This document shows positions 36,136 through 44,511 of a stretch of DNA of 64,000 nucleotides, piece after piece. Both the position numbers and the translations under genes were made by a program. Position 1 is the first letter of the stretch; every line of letters begins with the position of its first letter. The notes below the pieces were generated by a model. That model made no database searches, was not told where the DNA came from, and saw only the letters and a list, made by a program, of their open reading frames with translations. The stretch is from Sphingomonas zeae (GTDB lineage: Bacteria > Pseudomonadota > Alphaproteobacteria > Sphingomonadales > Sphingomonadaceae): contig NZ_JACIFA010000011.1 of the NCBI RefSeq assembly GCF_014197135.1, positions 47,663 through 111,662 of the forward strand. Direction: 5' to 3'.

Positions 36136-37839
36136 TCAGAAGAGTTGACCGCGGATCATCGCAAGATGATCGGCGATGGGACCAAGGGCGAGGCTCGGCA
36201 GGAAGGTCAGGCCGCCCAGCACGAGCACGATGCCGACGAGCAGACCGACCCACAGCACACCCGTGGTCGGGAAGGACCCGGCGGAGGCGGGAACATGCTT
36301 CTTCGCGGCGAGACTTCCGGCAATGGCGAGCATCGGCACGATGATGAAGAAGCGGCCCACCCACATGGCGACGCCCAGCAAGCCGTCATACCAGGGGGTC
36401 GAAGCGGTCAGGCCCCCAAAGGCCGAGCCGTTGTTCGCCACAGCACTGGTGAAGGCATAAAGGATTTCGCCGAACCCATGCGGCCCCTTGTTGAGCGGCC
36501 CGGCCAGCCCCTGCCCCGTCACGCACGACAGCGCGGTCAGGCCCAGGATGAACAGCGGCAGCACGGCGATGGCGAGGACGGCGAGCTTGACCTCGCGGGC
36601 TTCGATCTTCTTGCCGACATATTCCGGCGTGCGGCCGACCATCAGGCCCGCCACGAAGACCGCGAGGATGGCGAACAGCAGGAACCCGTAGATGCCAGCG
36701 CCGACGCCGCCGATCACGACCTCGCCCAGCTGCATGTTGAACAGCGGGATCATGCCGCCCAGCGCGGTAAAGCTGTCGTGCATCGCATTGACCGCACCGC
36801 ATGATGCCGCCGTGGTGACGGCCGCGAACAGCGCTGAGGCGGCGACGCCGAAGCGGACCTCCTTGCCCTCCATGTTGCCGCCCGCCACGCCCAGCTGGTG
36901 CAGCACGGGGTTGCCCGCCGCTTCGGCCCAATAGGCCACGCTGACGCCGCCCAGGAACAGCAGGATCATCGCGGCCAGGATCGCCCAGCCCTGGCGCGTA
37001 TTGCCGACCGCCTTGCCGAAGCACCAGGTCAGGCCGAAGCCGATCGTGAAGATGGACAGCATCTGGACCAGGTTGGTCAGCGCCGTCGGGTTCTCGAATG
37101 GATGCGCGCTGTTGGCGTTGAAGAAGCCGCCGCCATTGGTGCCGAGCATCTTGATCGCTTCCTGGCTCGCCACCGGGCCGAGCAGGATCGACTGGCGCAC
37201 GCCCTCCAGCGTATCGATATTGACGACGCCCGCCATCGTCTGCGGCACGCCGCTGGCGATCAGGAAGACGGTGTAGACGACGCAGATCGGCAGCAGCAGG
37301 TACAGGGTGATGCGCGTTACATCGGCCCAGAAATTGCCGAGATTCTTCGTCTCGCGCCCGGCAAACCCACGAAACAGCGCAAAGGCCAGCGCGATGCCGG
37401 TCGCTGCCGACAGGAAATTGTGGATGGTCAGGCCGAGCATCTGGCTGAGGTTCGACATGGTCGACTCGCCGCCATAGCTTTGCCAGTTGGTGTTGGTCGT
37501 AAAGCTGATCGCGGTGTTGAACGCCAAATGCGGAGTCAGCCCCGCCAACCCCTGCGGATTGCCCGGCAGGAAGAATTGCAGGCGCAGTACCGCATAGGTG
37601 AAGACCATCAACGCGACGTTGAAGGCCAGCATATGCAGCGCGTAACGCCGCCAGCCCTGCTGGGCGTCGGGGTCGATGCCCGACAATTTGTAGAAGCCGC
37701 GCTCGACAGGACCGAGCACGACATGCAGGGGCGTGCGCCGCCCCTCGTAAAGAGCGAACAGCCACGCGCCGACCGGCTTGGTCAGCGCGAGCAGGATCGC
37801 GATGAAGCCCAATATCAAGGCCCATCCTTGAAGCGTCAT
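36136..37839 (-). CDS. kdpA: KdpA, potassium-binding channel-like subunit
   Basis: 567 residues with about ten hydrophobic segments. Landmarks are [20 protein letters not shown] (first selectivity-filter loop), [20 protein letters not shown] (second), and [13 protein letters not shown] (a later pore loop). With KdpB, KdpC and KdpF it forms the high-affinity potassium pump in the inner membrane. Confidence 0.97.
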   Translation of the reverse strand: MTLQGWALILGFIAILLALTKPVGAWLFALYEGRRTPLHVVLGPVERGFYKLSGIDPDAQQGWRRYALHMLAFNVALMVFTYAVLRLQFFLPGNPQGLAGLTPHLAFNTAISFTTNTNWQSYGGESTMSNLSQMLGLTIHNFLSAATGIALAFALFRGFAGRETKNLGNFWADVTRITLYLLLPICVVYTVFLIASGVPQTMAGVVNIDTLEGVRQSILLGPVASQEAIKMLGTNGGGFFNANSAHPFENPTALTNLVQMLSIFTIGFGLTWCFGKAVGNTRQGWAILAAMILLFLGGVSVAYWAEAAGNPVLHQLGVAGGNMEGKEVRFGVAASALFAAVTTAASCGAVNAMHDSFTALGGMIPLFNMQLGEVVIGGVGAGIYGFLLFAILAVFVAGLMVGRTPEYVGKKIEAREVKLAVLAIAVLPLFILGLTALSCVTGQGLAGPLNKGPHGFGEILYAFTSAVANNGSAFGGLTASTPWYDGLLGVAMWVGRFFIIVPMLAIAGSLAAKKHVPASAGSFPTTGVLWVGLLVGIVLVLGGLTFLPSLALGPIADHLAMIRGQLF

Positions 37840-37852
37840 GGTGCCGCCCCCT

Positions 37853-37942
37853 TCAGAAACGTTCTGGGCGGATCAACACCGCCACCAGATAGACGAGAAG
37901 GCCGAGCGCGGTCAGCGCCGCCAGCCAGAGGTCGAGGGTCAT
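37853..37942 (-). CDS. kdpF: KdpF, 29-residue stabilising subunit
   Basis: It reads [20 protein letters not shown] then AVLIRPERF, a single membrane helix ending in the PERF motif typical of KdpF. It sits 13 bp before kdpA. E. coli KdpF is also 29 residues and stabilises the complex. Confidence 0.9.
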   Translation of the reverse strand: MTLDLWLAALTALGLLVYLVAVLIRPERF

Positions 37943-37955
37943 GCTCTCGCCCCCC

Positions 37956-38039
37956 TCACGCGTGGTCGCACAGGCGGGCATAGGCGAGCGTCGCCGCCAC
38001 CAGCCCAGCCATGACCAGCAACCAGATCAGATCGTCCAT
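37956..38039 (-). CDS. 27-residue membrane peptide upstream of kdpF
   Basis: MDDLIWLLVMAGLVAATLAY followed by ARLCDHA: one predicted membrane helix with a short cytoplasmic Cys-containing tail. It lies between the porin gene (12 bp away) and kdpF (13 bp away), so it is inside the operon. The position and the LAYxRLCD tail suggest a second Kdp-associated small protein; the function is not known. Real coding status is supported by spacing and composition only. Confidence 0.65.
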   Translation of the reverse strand: MDDLIWLLVMAGLVAATLAYARLCDHA

Positions 38040-38051
38040 GGCTTATGCTCC

Positions 38052-38900
38052 TCAGAAACCGGCGGTGAGGGAGACGAGCAGCGTGCTGCCCGCGATATTG
38101 CCGTTGCCGTCCTGTCCCTTGCTGAAGCTCGGGCGCAGATAGGCGGCCTTGCGGTCGGAAATGCTGGTATCGACCCAGGCGACGCCCAGCGTCAGATTGT
38201 GCCAGCTGGTGTCCGCACCCAGCGACCAGTCCCAATAGTCGCCGGTCGGCGTCGGCGCGGTGGCGTTGGGGCCGAGGCCGTCCATGCCCCAGCTATGGCC
38301 GATATGCGCCTTGGCGGTGAACGGCGTGCCCGCAATCGCGGCCGCCCCGTCGCCCCAGAGATAGAGGTTGTCGCTCTTGGCGCCGGGATGGTCATAGACA
38401 CCGGCGGCGGCGCTGGTGCCGTTATTGTACCACTTGCCGATCGCCTGCTGCCGGGGCGCATAGGCGACACCGGCGGTCAACGAGACCGGGCCGGTCGTGC
38501 CCGACAGCTTCGCATAGGGCTCGGCATAGTCGGTCTTGTTCGCGCCGCCCGGATACATGTACCAGGTCAGCCCGACATCGAGCGTGCCGGTCGGGCTGAT
38601 CCTGGTCTTGTAACCACCGATCAGGTCCAGCTCCATGTTCGCGCCGCCGAAGGTCCCCCACCCCGCCAGGTTCGAGCCCCAGACGCCGACATAGGCGCCG
38701 CTTTCGTGCGCCACGGTCAGGCCACCCTGGATCGCCATATGCTCGTCCGATTGCGAAATGCCGCGCAGGCGATAGTCGGATGCGATGGCGACCGAACCGC
38801 TGACGGTCACGGGCGGCGGCGCGGTTTCGGCGGTTTGAGCGGATGCGGCTGCGGGAAACACGAACAGCGCCGCAGCGGCGCTCAACTTCATGGTCTTCAT
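38052..38900 (-). CDS. TorF family putative porin (outer-membrane beta-barrel)
   Basis: 282 residues from the ATG at 38900 (MKTMKLSAAAALFVFPAAAS); a longer frame to 39380 crosses a palindromic repeat and is rejected. A signal peptide ends at SAQT. The first barrel strand VSGSVAIASDYRLRGISQSD is the TorF signature (SxxxxxxSDYxFRGxSQS). GGYKTRISPTGTLDVGLTWY and the terminal LLVSLTAGF (C-terminal Phe) fit an outer-membrane barrel. As first gene of the kdp operon it may supply potassium permeability across the outer membrane; this is inferred from position. Confidence 0.85.
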   Translation of the reverse strand: MKTMKLSAAAALFVFPAAASAQTAETAPPPVTVSGSVAIASDYRLRGISQSDEHMAIQGGLTVAHESGAYVGVWGSNLAGWGTFGGANMELDLIGGYKTRISPTGTLDVGLTWYMYPGGANKTDYAEPYAKLSGTTGPVSLTAGVAYAPRQQAIGKWYNNGTSAAAGVYDHPGAKSDNLYLWGDGAAAIAGTPFTAKAHIGHSWGMDGLGPNATAPTPTGDYWDWSLGADTSWHNLTLGVAWVDTSISDRKAAYLRPSFSKGQDGNGNIAGSTLLVSLTAGF

Positions 38901-39030
38901 ATCTGCCCCTATGGACAGGCCGCCACGAGTGAGTTGGGCGACCTCCAGGGCCGAGCAATTAGGCCTGTGCGCCATAGCAATTCGAGAGCGATCCCCCGCT
39001 TTCGCATATAGACGACGTATAGTTCGCCTC

Positions 39031-39159
39031 GATCCTCCCCGGCACTGGGAGGGGGACCGCCGCGCAGCGGTGGTGGAGGGGGATCGCCGCCGGCGACGTC
39101 CTATGATGAAGCCCCCTCCACCAGCTTCGCTGGTCCCCCTCCCCGTGCCGGGGAGGATT
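39031..39159. repeat. GC-rich palindromic intergenic element, copy 2
   Basis: It begins GATCCTCCCCGGCACTGGGA and ends CCCGTGCCGGGGAGGAT, with inner arms GGTGGTGGAGGGGG and CCCCCTCCACCA. The outer arms and layout match 29902-30030. It lies in the 303-bp gap between the divergent porin and phospholipase genes; the rest of that gap should hold both promoters. Confidence 0.8.
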
Positions 39160-39203
39160 GTGTGCGTCACCAAAACGTCAACCATCTCGGCCATGGCGAG
39201 CCG

Positions 39204-41267
39204 ATGGTCACAGTCTCCCGCCGCTCCCTTCTCTCCGCCGGCGCCGCCCTCGCCGGTTCCGCCGCCCTGCCCCCGGCCATCGCTCGCGCCGCCGCGATCG
39301 CCCCCGACCGGCATACCGGCACGATCCGCGACGTCGAGCATGTCGTCATCCTGATGCAGGAAAATCGTGGTTTCGATCACTATTTCTGCACGATGCCCGG
39401 GGTGCGCGGCTTCGGCGACCGCTTCCCCATTCCGGTGGCATCCTCAGACGGAGCCTCACGTACTGTCTGGCAACAGCTCGACCGCAAGGCCGAGGGCGGC
39501 CCGCGTCTCGTCTCGCCCTTCCACCTCGACACCGACAAAGAGTTCGCCCTGATGCGCATGCAGGGCACGCCGCACACTTGGCCCGACGCGCAGGCTGCCT
39601 GGGACGAAGGCCGCATGGCCCACTGGCCCGAGGCGAAGCACCAGCGCGCCATGGGCTACTATGCCCGCGCCGACCTGCCCTTCCAGTTCGCGCTGGCCGA
39701 GGCCTTCACCATCTGCGACGCCTATCACTGCGCGGTGCAGACGGGGACCAACACCAACCGCCTGTTCCTGTGGAGCGGCACCAATGATCCCACGGGCCAG
39801 GCGGGCGGTCCGGCGATCGGCAATTCGCATGACAGCTTGGTTGAGAATGGCGGCGCGGCCGATCCCTATCGCTGGACCACCACCCCTGAGCGGATGCAGG
39901 CGGCGGGCATCGACTGGCGCATCTATCAGGACATGGCGGACAATTTTACCGACAACCCGCTGGTCGGCTTTCATGCCTATCGCGAGGCGCATCACGGGCG
40001 CGGAGATCCCGAACTGATGGACCGGGCACTAACCACACGCGGACTGGACGTGTTGAAGGCCGATGTGCTGGCCGGACGGCTGCCGCAGGTGTCCTATGTC
40101 ATCGCCACCGCCGCCGGGTCGGAGCATCCCAACCCCTCCAGCCCGGCGCAGGGCGCGGCCTATACCGCTGAACTGCTCGATGCGCTGACCGCCGATCCCA
40201 AGGTCTGGGCGCGAACCGTGCTGTTCGTGATGTTCGATGAGAATGACGGCTTTTTCGACCACGTCCCCCCGCCCGCCCCGCCGTCCCGTGGGGCCGATGG
40301 CAAACCGCTCGGCAGATCGACGGTCGATCTGGCGGGCGAATATCATGACGTGCCATCGACCGGCGACGCGGAAGCCGACACGCCCGCCTATCGCGGACGC
40401 CCCTATGGCCTCGGCCCGCGCGTGCCCATGTATGTCGTGTCGCCCTGGAGCCGGGGCGGCTGGGTCAATTCGGAAACGTTCGACCATACCAGCGTCATCC
40501 GCTTCCTGGAGGCGCGCTTCGGCTTTCACGAGCCCAACATCTCTGCCTGGCGGCGTGCGATATGCGGTGACTTGACCAGCGCGTTCGACTTTGCCGCGAG
40601 CGACGCCGCCACGCCCAGCCTGCCCGATCCCCACGCCCAAGCGATCCGCGCCGCCGCGATCAAGGGACAGGTCAGCCCGCAGGCTCCCGCCTCGTCGGGA
40701 GCGCCCCGACAGGAACCCGGCATCCGCCGCGCCCGTCCCCTGCCGTACCGGCTGGAGGTGCAGCGGATCGCCGATCCCCAAGGGGTTCGCCTGCGCTTCC
40801 GCGCGGAGGGAGCCGGTGCCGTTTTTCATGTCTATGACCGTCAGGCGCTCGAGCGGACGCCGCGCCGTTACTCGCTGGCTGCGGGCACGCAGATCGAGGA
40901 TGTCTGGCTGTCCGATCCGACGACTGGCCACGACCTGTGGGCGCTCGGCCCGAACGGCTTTCACCGCCACTTCGCGGCGCACATGGACATTCCCGAGGTG
41001 CAGAACTCGGTCAATGCCGACGGGCTGGTCCTGACCGTCCCGCCCGGCCTGCATGACCTGTCGATCGTGCGCCTCGAACCGGGCAAGGCCGTGCCCTTGC
41101 CCCGTCCGCTCAAGCCCGGCCGCCATCGCTGGTCGCTGGACGATGCGCTCGGCTGGTACGATGTGACGCTGACCCGCGCGAGCGACCCGCGCTATCGCTT
41201 GCGGCTGGCCGGACGGCATGATCGACCGTCCCGTCCGACGGTGAGCGATCCGTTTCGCGCCGGATAG
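39204..41267 (+). CDS. Phosphocholine-specific phospholipase C, Tat-exported
   Basis: 687 residues from the ATG at 39204. The N-terminus VSRRSLLSAGAALAGSAALP is a Tat signal (SRRSLL). The phosphoesterase domain has VEHVVILMQENRGFDHYFCT, YHCAVQTGTNTNRLFLWSGT, VLFVMFDENDGFFDHVPPP and GLGPRVPMYVVSPWSRGGWV. Residues from about 520 on form the two small C-terminal domains of bacterial PlcN/PlcH proteins (YRLEVQRIADPQGVRLRF, WSLDDALGWYDVTLTRA). It releases phosphocholine from phosphatidylcholine or sphingomyelin in the periplasm or outside. It stands alone on its strand. Confidence 0.92.
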   Translation: MVTVSRRSLLSAGAALAGSAALPPAIARAAAIAPDRHTGTIRDVEHVVILMQENRGFDHYFCTMPGVRGFGDRFPIPVASSDGASRTVWQQLDRKAEGGPRLVSPFHLDTDKEFALMRMQGTPHTWPDAQAAWDEGRMAHWPEAKHQRAMGYYARADLPFQFALAEAFTICDAYHCAVQTGTNTNRLFLWSGTNDPTGQAGGPAIGNSHDSLVENGGAADPYRWTTTPERMQAAGIDWRIYQDMADNFTDNPLVGFHAYREAHHGRGDPELMDRALTTRGLDVLKADVLAGRLPQVSYVIATAAGSEHPNPSSPAQGAAYTAELLDALTADPKVWARTVLFVMFDENDGFFDHVPPPAPPSRGADGKPLGRSTVDLAGEYHDVPSTGDAEADTPAYRGRPYGLGPRVPMYVVSPWSRGGWVNSETFDHTSVIRFLEARFGFHEPNISAWRRAICGDLTSAFDFAASDAATPSLPDPHAQAIRAAAIKGQVSPQAPASSGAPRQEPGIRRARPLPYRLEVQRIADPQGVRLRFRAEGAGAVFHVYDRQALERTPRRYSLAAGTQIEDVWLSDPTTGHDLWALGPNGFHRHFAAHMDIPEVQNSVNADGLVLTVPPGLHDLSIVRLEPGKAVPLPRPLKPGRHRWSLDDALGWYDVTLTRASDPRYRLRLAGRHDRPSRPTVSDPFRAG

Positions 41268-41314
41268 CGTTCCCCCTTCCCCACCCACGGCGCCAGCGAT
41301 AGGGTAGCCAATAC

Positions 41315-41328
41315 GCAAAACAGTTTGC
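41315..41328. promoter_or_regulatory. Short inverted repeat upstream of the GH31 gene
   Basis: GCAAA-ACAG-TTTGC, a perfect 5-bp inverted repeat, lies 19 bases before the GH31 ATG, next to TTAATA and the AGGGGGG ribosome-binding site. It could be an operator of a sugar-responsive repressor. Short and unproven. Confidence 0.35.
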
Positions 41329-41347
41329 TTAATAGGGGGGATGTTTC

Positions 41348-43705
41348 ATGCGGGGCAAAGCGCGCGCCACGGTGTCCGGTCGTCACTGGCGGTGGGCCTG
41401 CGCCGCCTCCGCGCTGCTCGCGGCCGTCGCGCCCCTGGCCCTGTCGGCCGATCCGTTAGGCACCGTCGAGCGTAACGGCGCGCTCGTCTCGGTCGAGCCC
41501 TACGCCCCCGGCATCGTCCGCGTCACCATCGCCACCGACCGTGCCGAGGCGGAGGCCAAGCCCGGCTATGGCCTGATCGCCAAGCGTGATGCCACAGGCT
41601 GGTCCCACCGCACGGATGCGAGCGGCGACATCTTCGCCTCGTCCGGCCTGACCGTGACCGTCGCTGCGCAACCCTGGCCCAAGCCGCCCAGCCAGATGGA
41701 GCGATACTTCGCGCCTTCGCTTCCGCCCGTGTCGATCAGCTTCGCCGGGCCGGAGGGCAAGCCGCTGACCCGGATGAACGGCTGGGAAAAGGCGCCGCAC
41801 ACCGTCTCGGACGAAAAGACCTTCCGTGTCGGTGCCAACTTCGCCGACACGCTCGACACGCATTATTATGGGCTGGGCCAGTATCAGGACGGGGTGCTCG
41901 ACCTTCGCGGGCGGACGATCGATTGCCGCCACGATTATGACCGCCCCGGCGGCGAGTCGGTCTGCGTGCCGTTCATGGTGACCGACAAGGGTTATGCGAT
42001 CCTGTGGGACAACCCGTCCGCAACCACCGTCTCGCCGGGCCTGCTGAACGCGACCAGATTCGCCTCGAACGTCGGCGAGCGGGTGTCGTTCTTCGTGATC
42101 GCGGGGCGCACGACCGACGAGCTCTACGCCGGTTATGCTCGCCTGACCGGGGCGACGCCGCTGCCGCCCAAGGCCGCCTTCGGCTTGATCCAGAGCAAGG
42201 CACGCTACGAGACGCAAGGCCAACTGACCGAGATCGCCGACGGCTATCGCAAGCGCGGCCTGCCGCTCGACATCATGGTGCTCGACTGGTTCTACTGGAC
42301 GCGGATGGGGCAGCTCGACATCGACCGCACGGCCTTTCCCGATCCGGCGGGCATGAATGCGCATCTCAAGTCGATGGGGATGCAGAGCATCATCAGCATC
42401 TGGCCGCGCTTCGAGCGCGAGAGCCGGTGGTTCGACACGCTAGCCGCCAAGGGCTGGCTGATGAAGGACAAGGACGGCAATCCGGTCGATGGCCTGCCGA
42501 TCCGCTCCGACCGGGCGGGCGCGCTGATCGACAGCACCAACCCGGAGGCGCGCGCCTGGTTCTGGGACAGGATCCGCGACAACATCTTTTCCCAGGGCTT
42601 CGACTACGCCTGGTTGGACGAGACCGAGCCTGATCTGGTGCCCGAAGGGCATTTCTTTTCGATCGGCTCGGGCGATCGTTACCGCAACGTCTATCCGCTG
42701 CTTCATACCTCCAGCGTGGCGGAGGGCTCTGCGCGCGACCGGCCGGACAAGCGCAACCTCATCCTGTGCCGCGCCGCCTATCTGGGTACCCAGGCCAATG
42801 GCTGCCTGTTCTGGTCGTCGGACGTGCAGTCCAACTGGGAAGCGCTGCGCCGTCAGGTGCCCGCGGGCCTGGGCATGACCGCCAGCGGCATCGCGTACTG
42901 GTCGAGCGACACGGGCGGCTGGCAATGGCCCAATGGGCCGGAAGCGCAGCATCCGGTGCTGGTCGATCCAGCGGGCGCGACCGCGATGGCGCCATCGTAC
43001 CGCGATTACCCGGAGCTGTTCGTCCGCTGGTTCCAGTATAATGCCTTCACGCCGACGCTGCGTATCCATGGCCAGCGGCCGGGCACCGCGCTGTGGGACT
43101 ATGGCACCGCCGCCGAGCCGATCCTGGCGAGCGCGCTGCGGCTGCGTTACGCGTTGATGCCCTATCTCTATGCGTTGGGGCGGCAGACGAGCCAGACCGG
43201 CGCGCCCTTCATGCGCGCGCTGTTCATGGACTTTCCGAACGATCCGGCGGTGAAGGATCTGGGAGACGAATATATGTTCGGCCCCGCCTTCCTGGTCGCG
43301 CCCGTCACCGAACAGGGGCAGACCAAGCGCCGCGTCTATCTGCCTGGCGGAACCGACTGGTATGACTGGTGGACCGACAAGCGCTATACGGGTGGTCAGT
43401 GGATCGAGGCGGCGGCACCGATCGACCATATTCCGCTGTTCGTGCGGGCGGGCTCGATCGTGCCGATGGGCGTGGTCATGCCGAGCACCGCCGCCACCCA
43501 AAATCTGGAAAGCATCCGCGTCTATCCCGGCCGCGACACCAGCTTCACGCTCTATGACGATGACGGCACGACCAATGCCTATCGCAAGACGGGCGGGCGC
43601 AGCGCGACGCTGCGTTGGGACGACAAGGCGCGGCGCCTGGCCGCGAGCGGCCGACTGCCTACGGGACAGTCGCCCGAACCGCTCGTCAAGATCATCGGCC
43701 AGTAA
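41348..43705 (+). CDS. GH31 alpha-xylosidase/alpha-glucosidase, exported
   Basis: 785 residues with a signal peptide (RWACAASALLAAVAPLALSADP). The GH31 barrel carries the nucleophile Asp424 (YAWLDETEPDLVPEG) and the probable acid/base Asp492 (LFWSSDVQSNWEALR). Other landmarks are LDIMVLDWFYWTRMGQ, SIISIWPRFERES, GMTASGIAYWSSDTGGW and RYALMPYLYALG. The C-terminal beta domains include GPAFLVAPVTEQGQ and YPGRDTSFTLYDDDGTT. The WLDxTEP form is common in alpha-xylosidases of the family, fitting xyloglucan side-chain removal, but alpha-glucosidase cannot be excluded. It is followed by a terminator. Confidence 0.9.
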   Translation: MRGKARATVSGRHWRWACAASALLAAVAPLALSADPLGTVERNGALVSVEPYAPGIVRVTIATDRAEAEAKPGYGLIAKRDATGWSHRTDASGDIFASSGLTVTVAAQPWPKPPSQMERYFAPSLPPVSISFAGPEGKPLTRMNGWEKAPHTVSDEKTFRVGANFADTLDTHYYGLGQYQDGVLDLRGRTIDCRHDYDRPGGESVCVPFMVTDKGYAILWDNPSATTVSPGLLNATRFASNVGERVSFFVIAGRTTDELYAGYARLTGATPLPPKAAFGLIQSKARYETQGQLTEIADGYRKRGLPLDIMVLDWFYWTRMGQLDIDRTAFPDPAGMNAHLKSMGMQSIISIWPRFERESRWFDTLAAKGWLMKDKDGNPVDGLPIRSDRAGALIDSTNPEARAWFWDRIRDNIFSQGFDYAWLDETEPDLVPEGHFFSIGSGDRYRNVYPLLHTSSVAEGSARDRPDKRNLILCRAAYLGTQANGCLFWSSDVQSNWEALRRQVPAGLGMTASGIAYWSSDTGGWQWPNGPEAQHPVLVDPAGATAMAPSYRDYPELFVRWFQYNAFTPTLRIHGQRPGTALWDYGTAAEPILASALRLRYALMPYLYALGRQTSQTGAPFMRALFMDFPNDPAVKDLGDEYMFGPAFLVAPVTEQGQTKRRVYLPGGTDWYDWWTDKRYTGGQWIEAAAPIDHIPLFVRAGSIVPMGVVMPSTAATQNLESIRVYPGRDTSFTLYDDDGTTNAYRKTGGRSATLRWDDKARRLAASGRLPTGQSPEPLVKIIGQ

Positions 43706-43709
43706 GAAC

Positions 43710-43742
43710 AAAGCCCGGCTCCCTGCGGGGGTCGGGCTTTTC
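43710..43742 (+). terminator. Rho-independent terminator after the GH31 gene
   Basis: AAAGCCCG, loop, then CGGGCTTTT: stem-loop followed by T-run, 5 bases after the stop. Confidence 0.85.
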
Positions 43743-43812
43743 TTAAGCCGCCGAATACAATCGTTTTTGCGAAAGGACCGGACAGTCCGGCCGAAAGAGA
43801 AGGAGAAGGATC

Positions 43813-44391
43813 ATGATCGGATTTGTGGCCCTGCTGATTGCGGCCCTGCCATTGGGAGGCGCCGGCCAGGCCGCCCCCGGCGCGGCGGCCCAGCCCAGCA
43901 TCTTCGACAAGGCAGTCAACGCGCCCGGCATTGGCTGGGCGCCCTACGGCCCAAATCAGAGCGCCAAGCAGGTTCCCGCCCCCGACGTTCCGGGCGGCAA
44001 TGCCGTGCAGATCAAGATCAGCAAGGCGGGCGCCAATCCCTGGGACAGCGGGGCTGCCTATCCTACGATCAAGCCGATCGCGGCGGGCGACACCATGCTG
44101 GTCATGGTCTTTCTGCGCGCACCGAACGCGACCGAAGCCGCGCCAGTGACCATCCCCGTCGGCGCAGGCGGCTCCGAACCGCCCTACACGCCCATCGCCT
44201 CCGAGCCGGTGCAGGTCGGCCCGACTTGGAAGCGCTATTATGTCTCGGGCGTCGCCAACCAAGCCTATGCGGCGGGCAAAGCGAACATCACCGTGCAACT
44301 GGCGGGTGCCAAGCAGGTGATCGAGGTCGGGCCGGCCTTCCTGATCGACCTGGGACCGGGGTTCGACCTGTCGAAGCTGCCGCATAACTGA
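43813..44391 (+). CDS. Small secreted beta-sandwich-like protein, possibly carbohydrate-binding
   Basis: 192 residues with a signal peptide (MIGFVALLIAALPLGGAGQA) and a good Shine-Dalgarno (AAGGAGAAGG). The body has alternating short strands (NAVQIKISKAGANPWDSGA, DTMLVMVFLRAP, PTWKRYYVSGVANQAYAAGK, ANITVQLAGAKQVIEVGPAF), the pattern of CBM4/9/22-like domains in which a bound sugar is held by a jelly-roll. Between GH31 and a TonB receptor, a role in polysaccharide capture is plausible but unproven. A palindrome CCGGACAGTCCGG at 43778-43790 lies in its 5' leader. Confidence 0.6.
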   Translation: MIGFVALLIAALPLGGAGQAAPGAAAQPSIFDKAVNAPGIGWAPYGPNQSAKQVPAPDVPGGNAVQIKISKAGANPWDSGAAYPTIKPIAAGDTMLVMVFLRAPNATEAAPVTIPVGAGGSEPPYTPIASEPVQVGPTWKRYYVSGVANQAYAAGKANITVQLAGAKQVIEVGPAFLIDLGPGFDLSKLPHN

Positions 44392-44422
44392 GCGGTTCTG
44401 CCGCCCATTTTTCCAGCAACGA

Positions 44423-44464
44423 AAAACCGCCCGCCTCCGAATAGGAAGCGGGCGGTTTTTTTGC
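44423..44464. terminator. Bidirectional rho-independent terminator
   Basis: Arms AAAAACCGCCCGC and GCGGGCGGTTTTTTT. It serves the + strand secreted-protein gene and the convergent TonB receptor gene, since both sides carry T-runs in the appropriate sense. Confidence 0.88.
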
Positions 44465-44511
44465 GTCCGTCAGCCCGGCCGAACCCCGAACGGTTCGGCC
44501 GGAAAACCGGA

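Noticed and set aside
38901..39380. N-terminal extension of the porin gene
   Set aside because: It crosses a palindromic repeat and the start of the divergent phospholipase gene; the ATG at 38900 is followed by a normal signal peptide.
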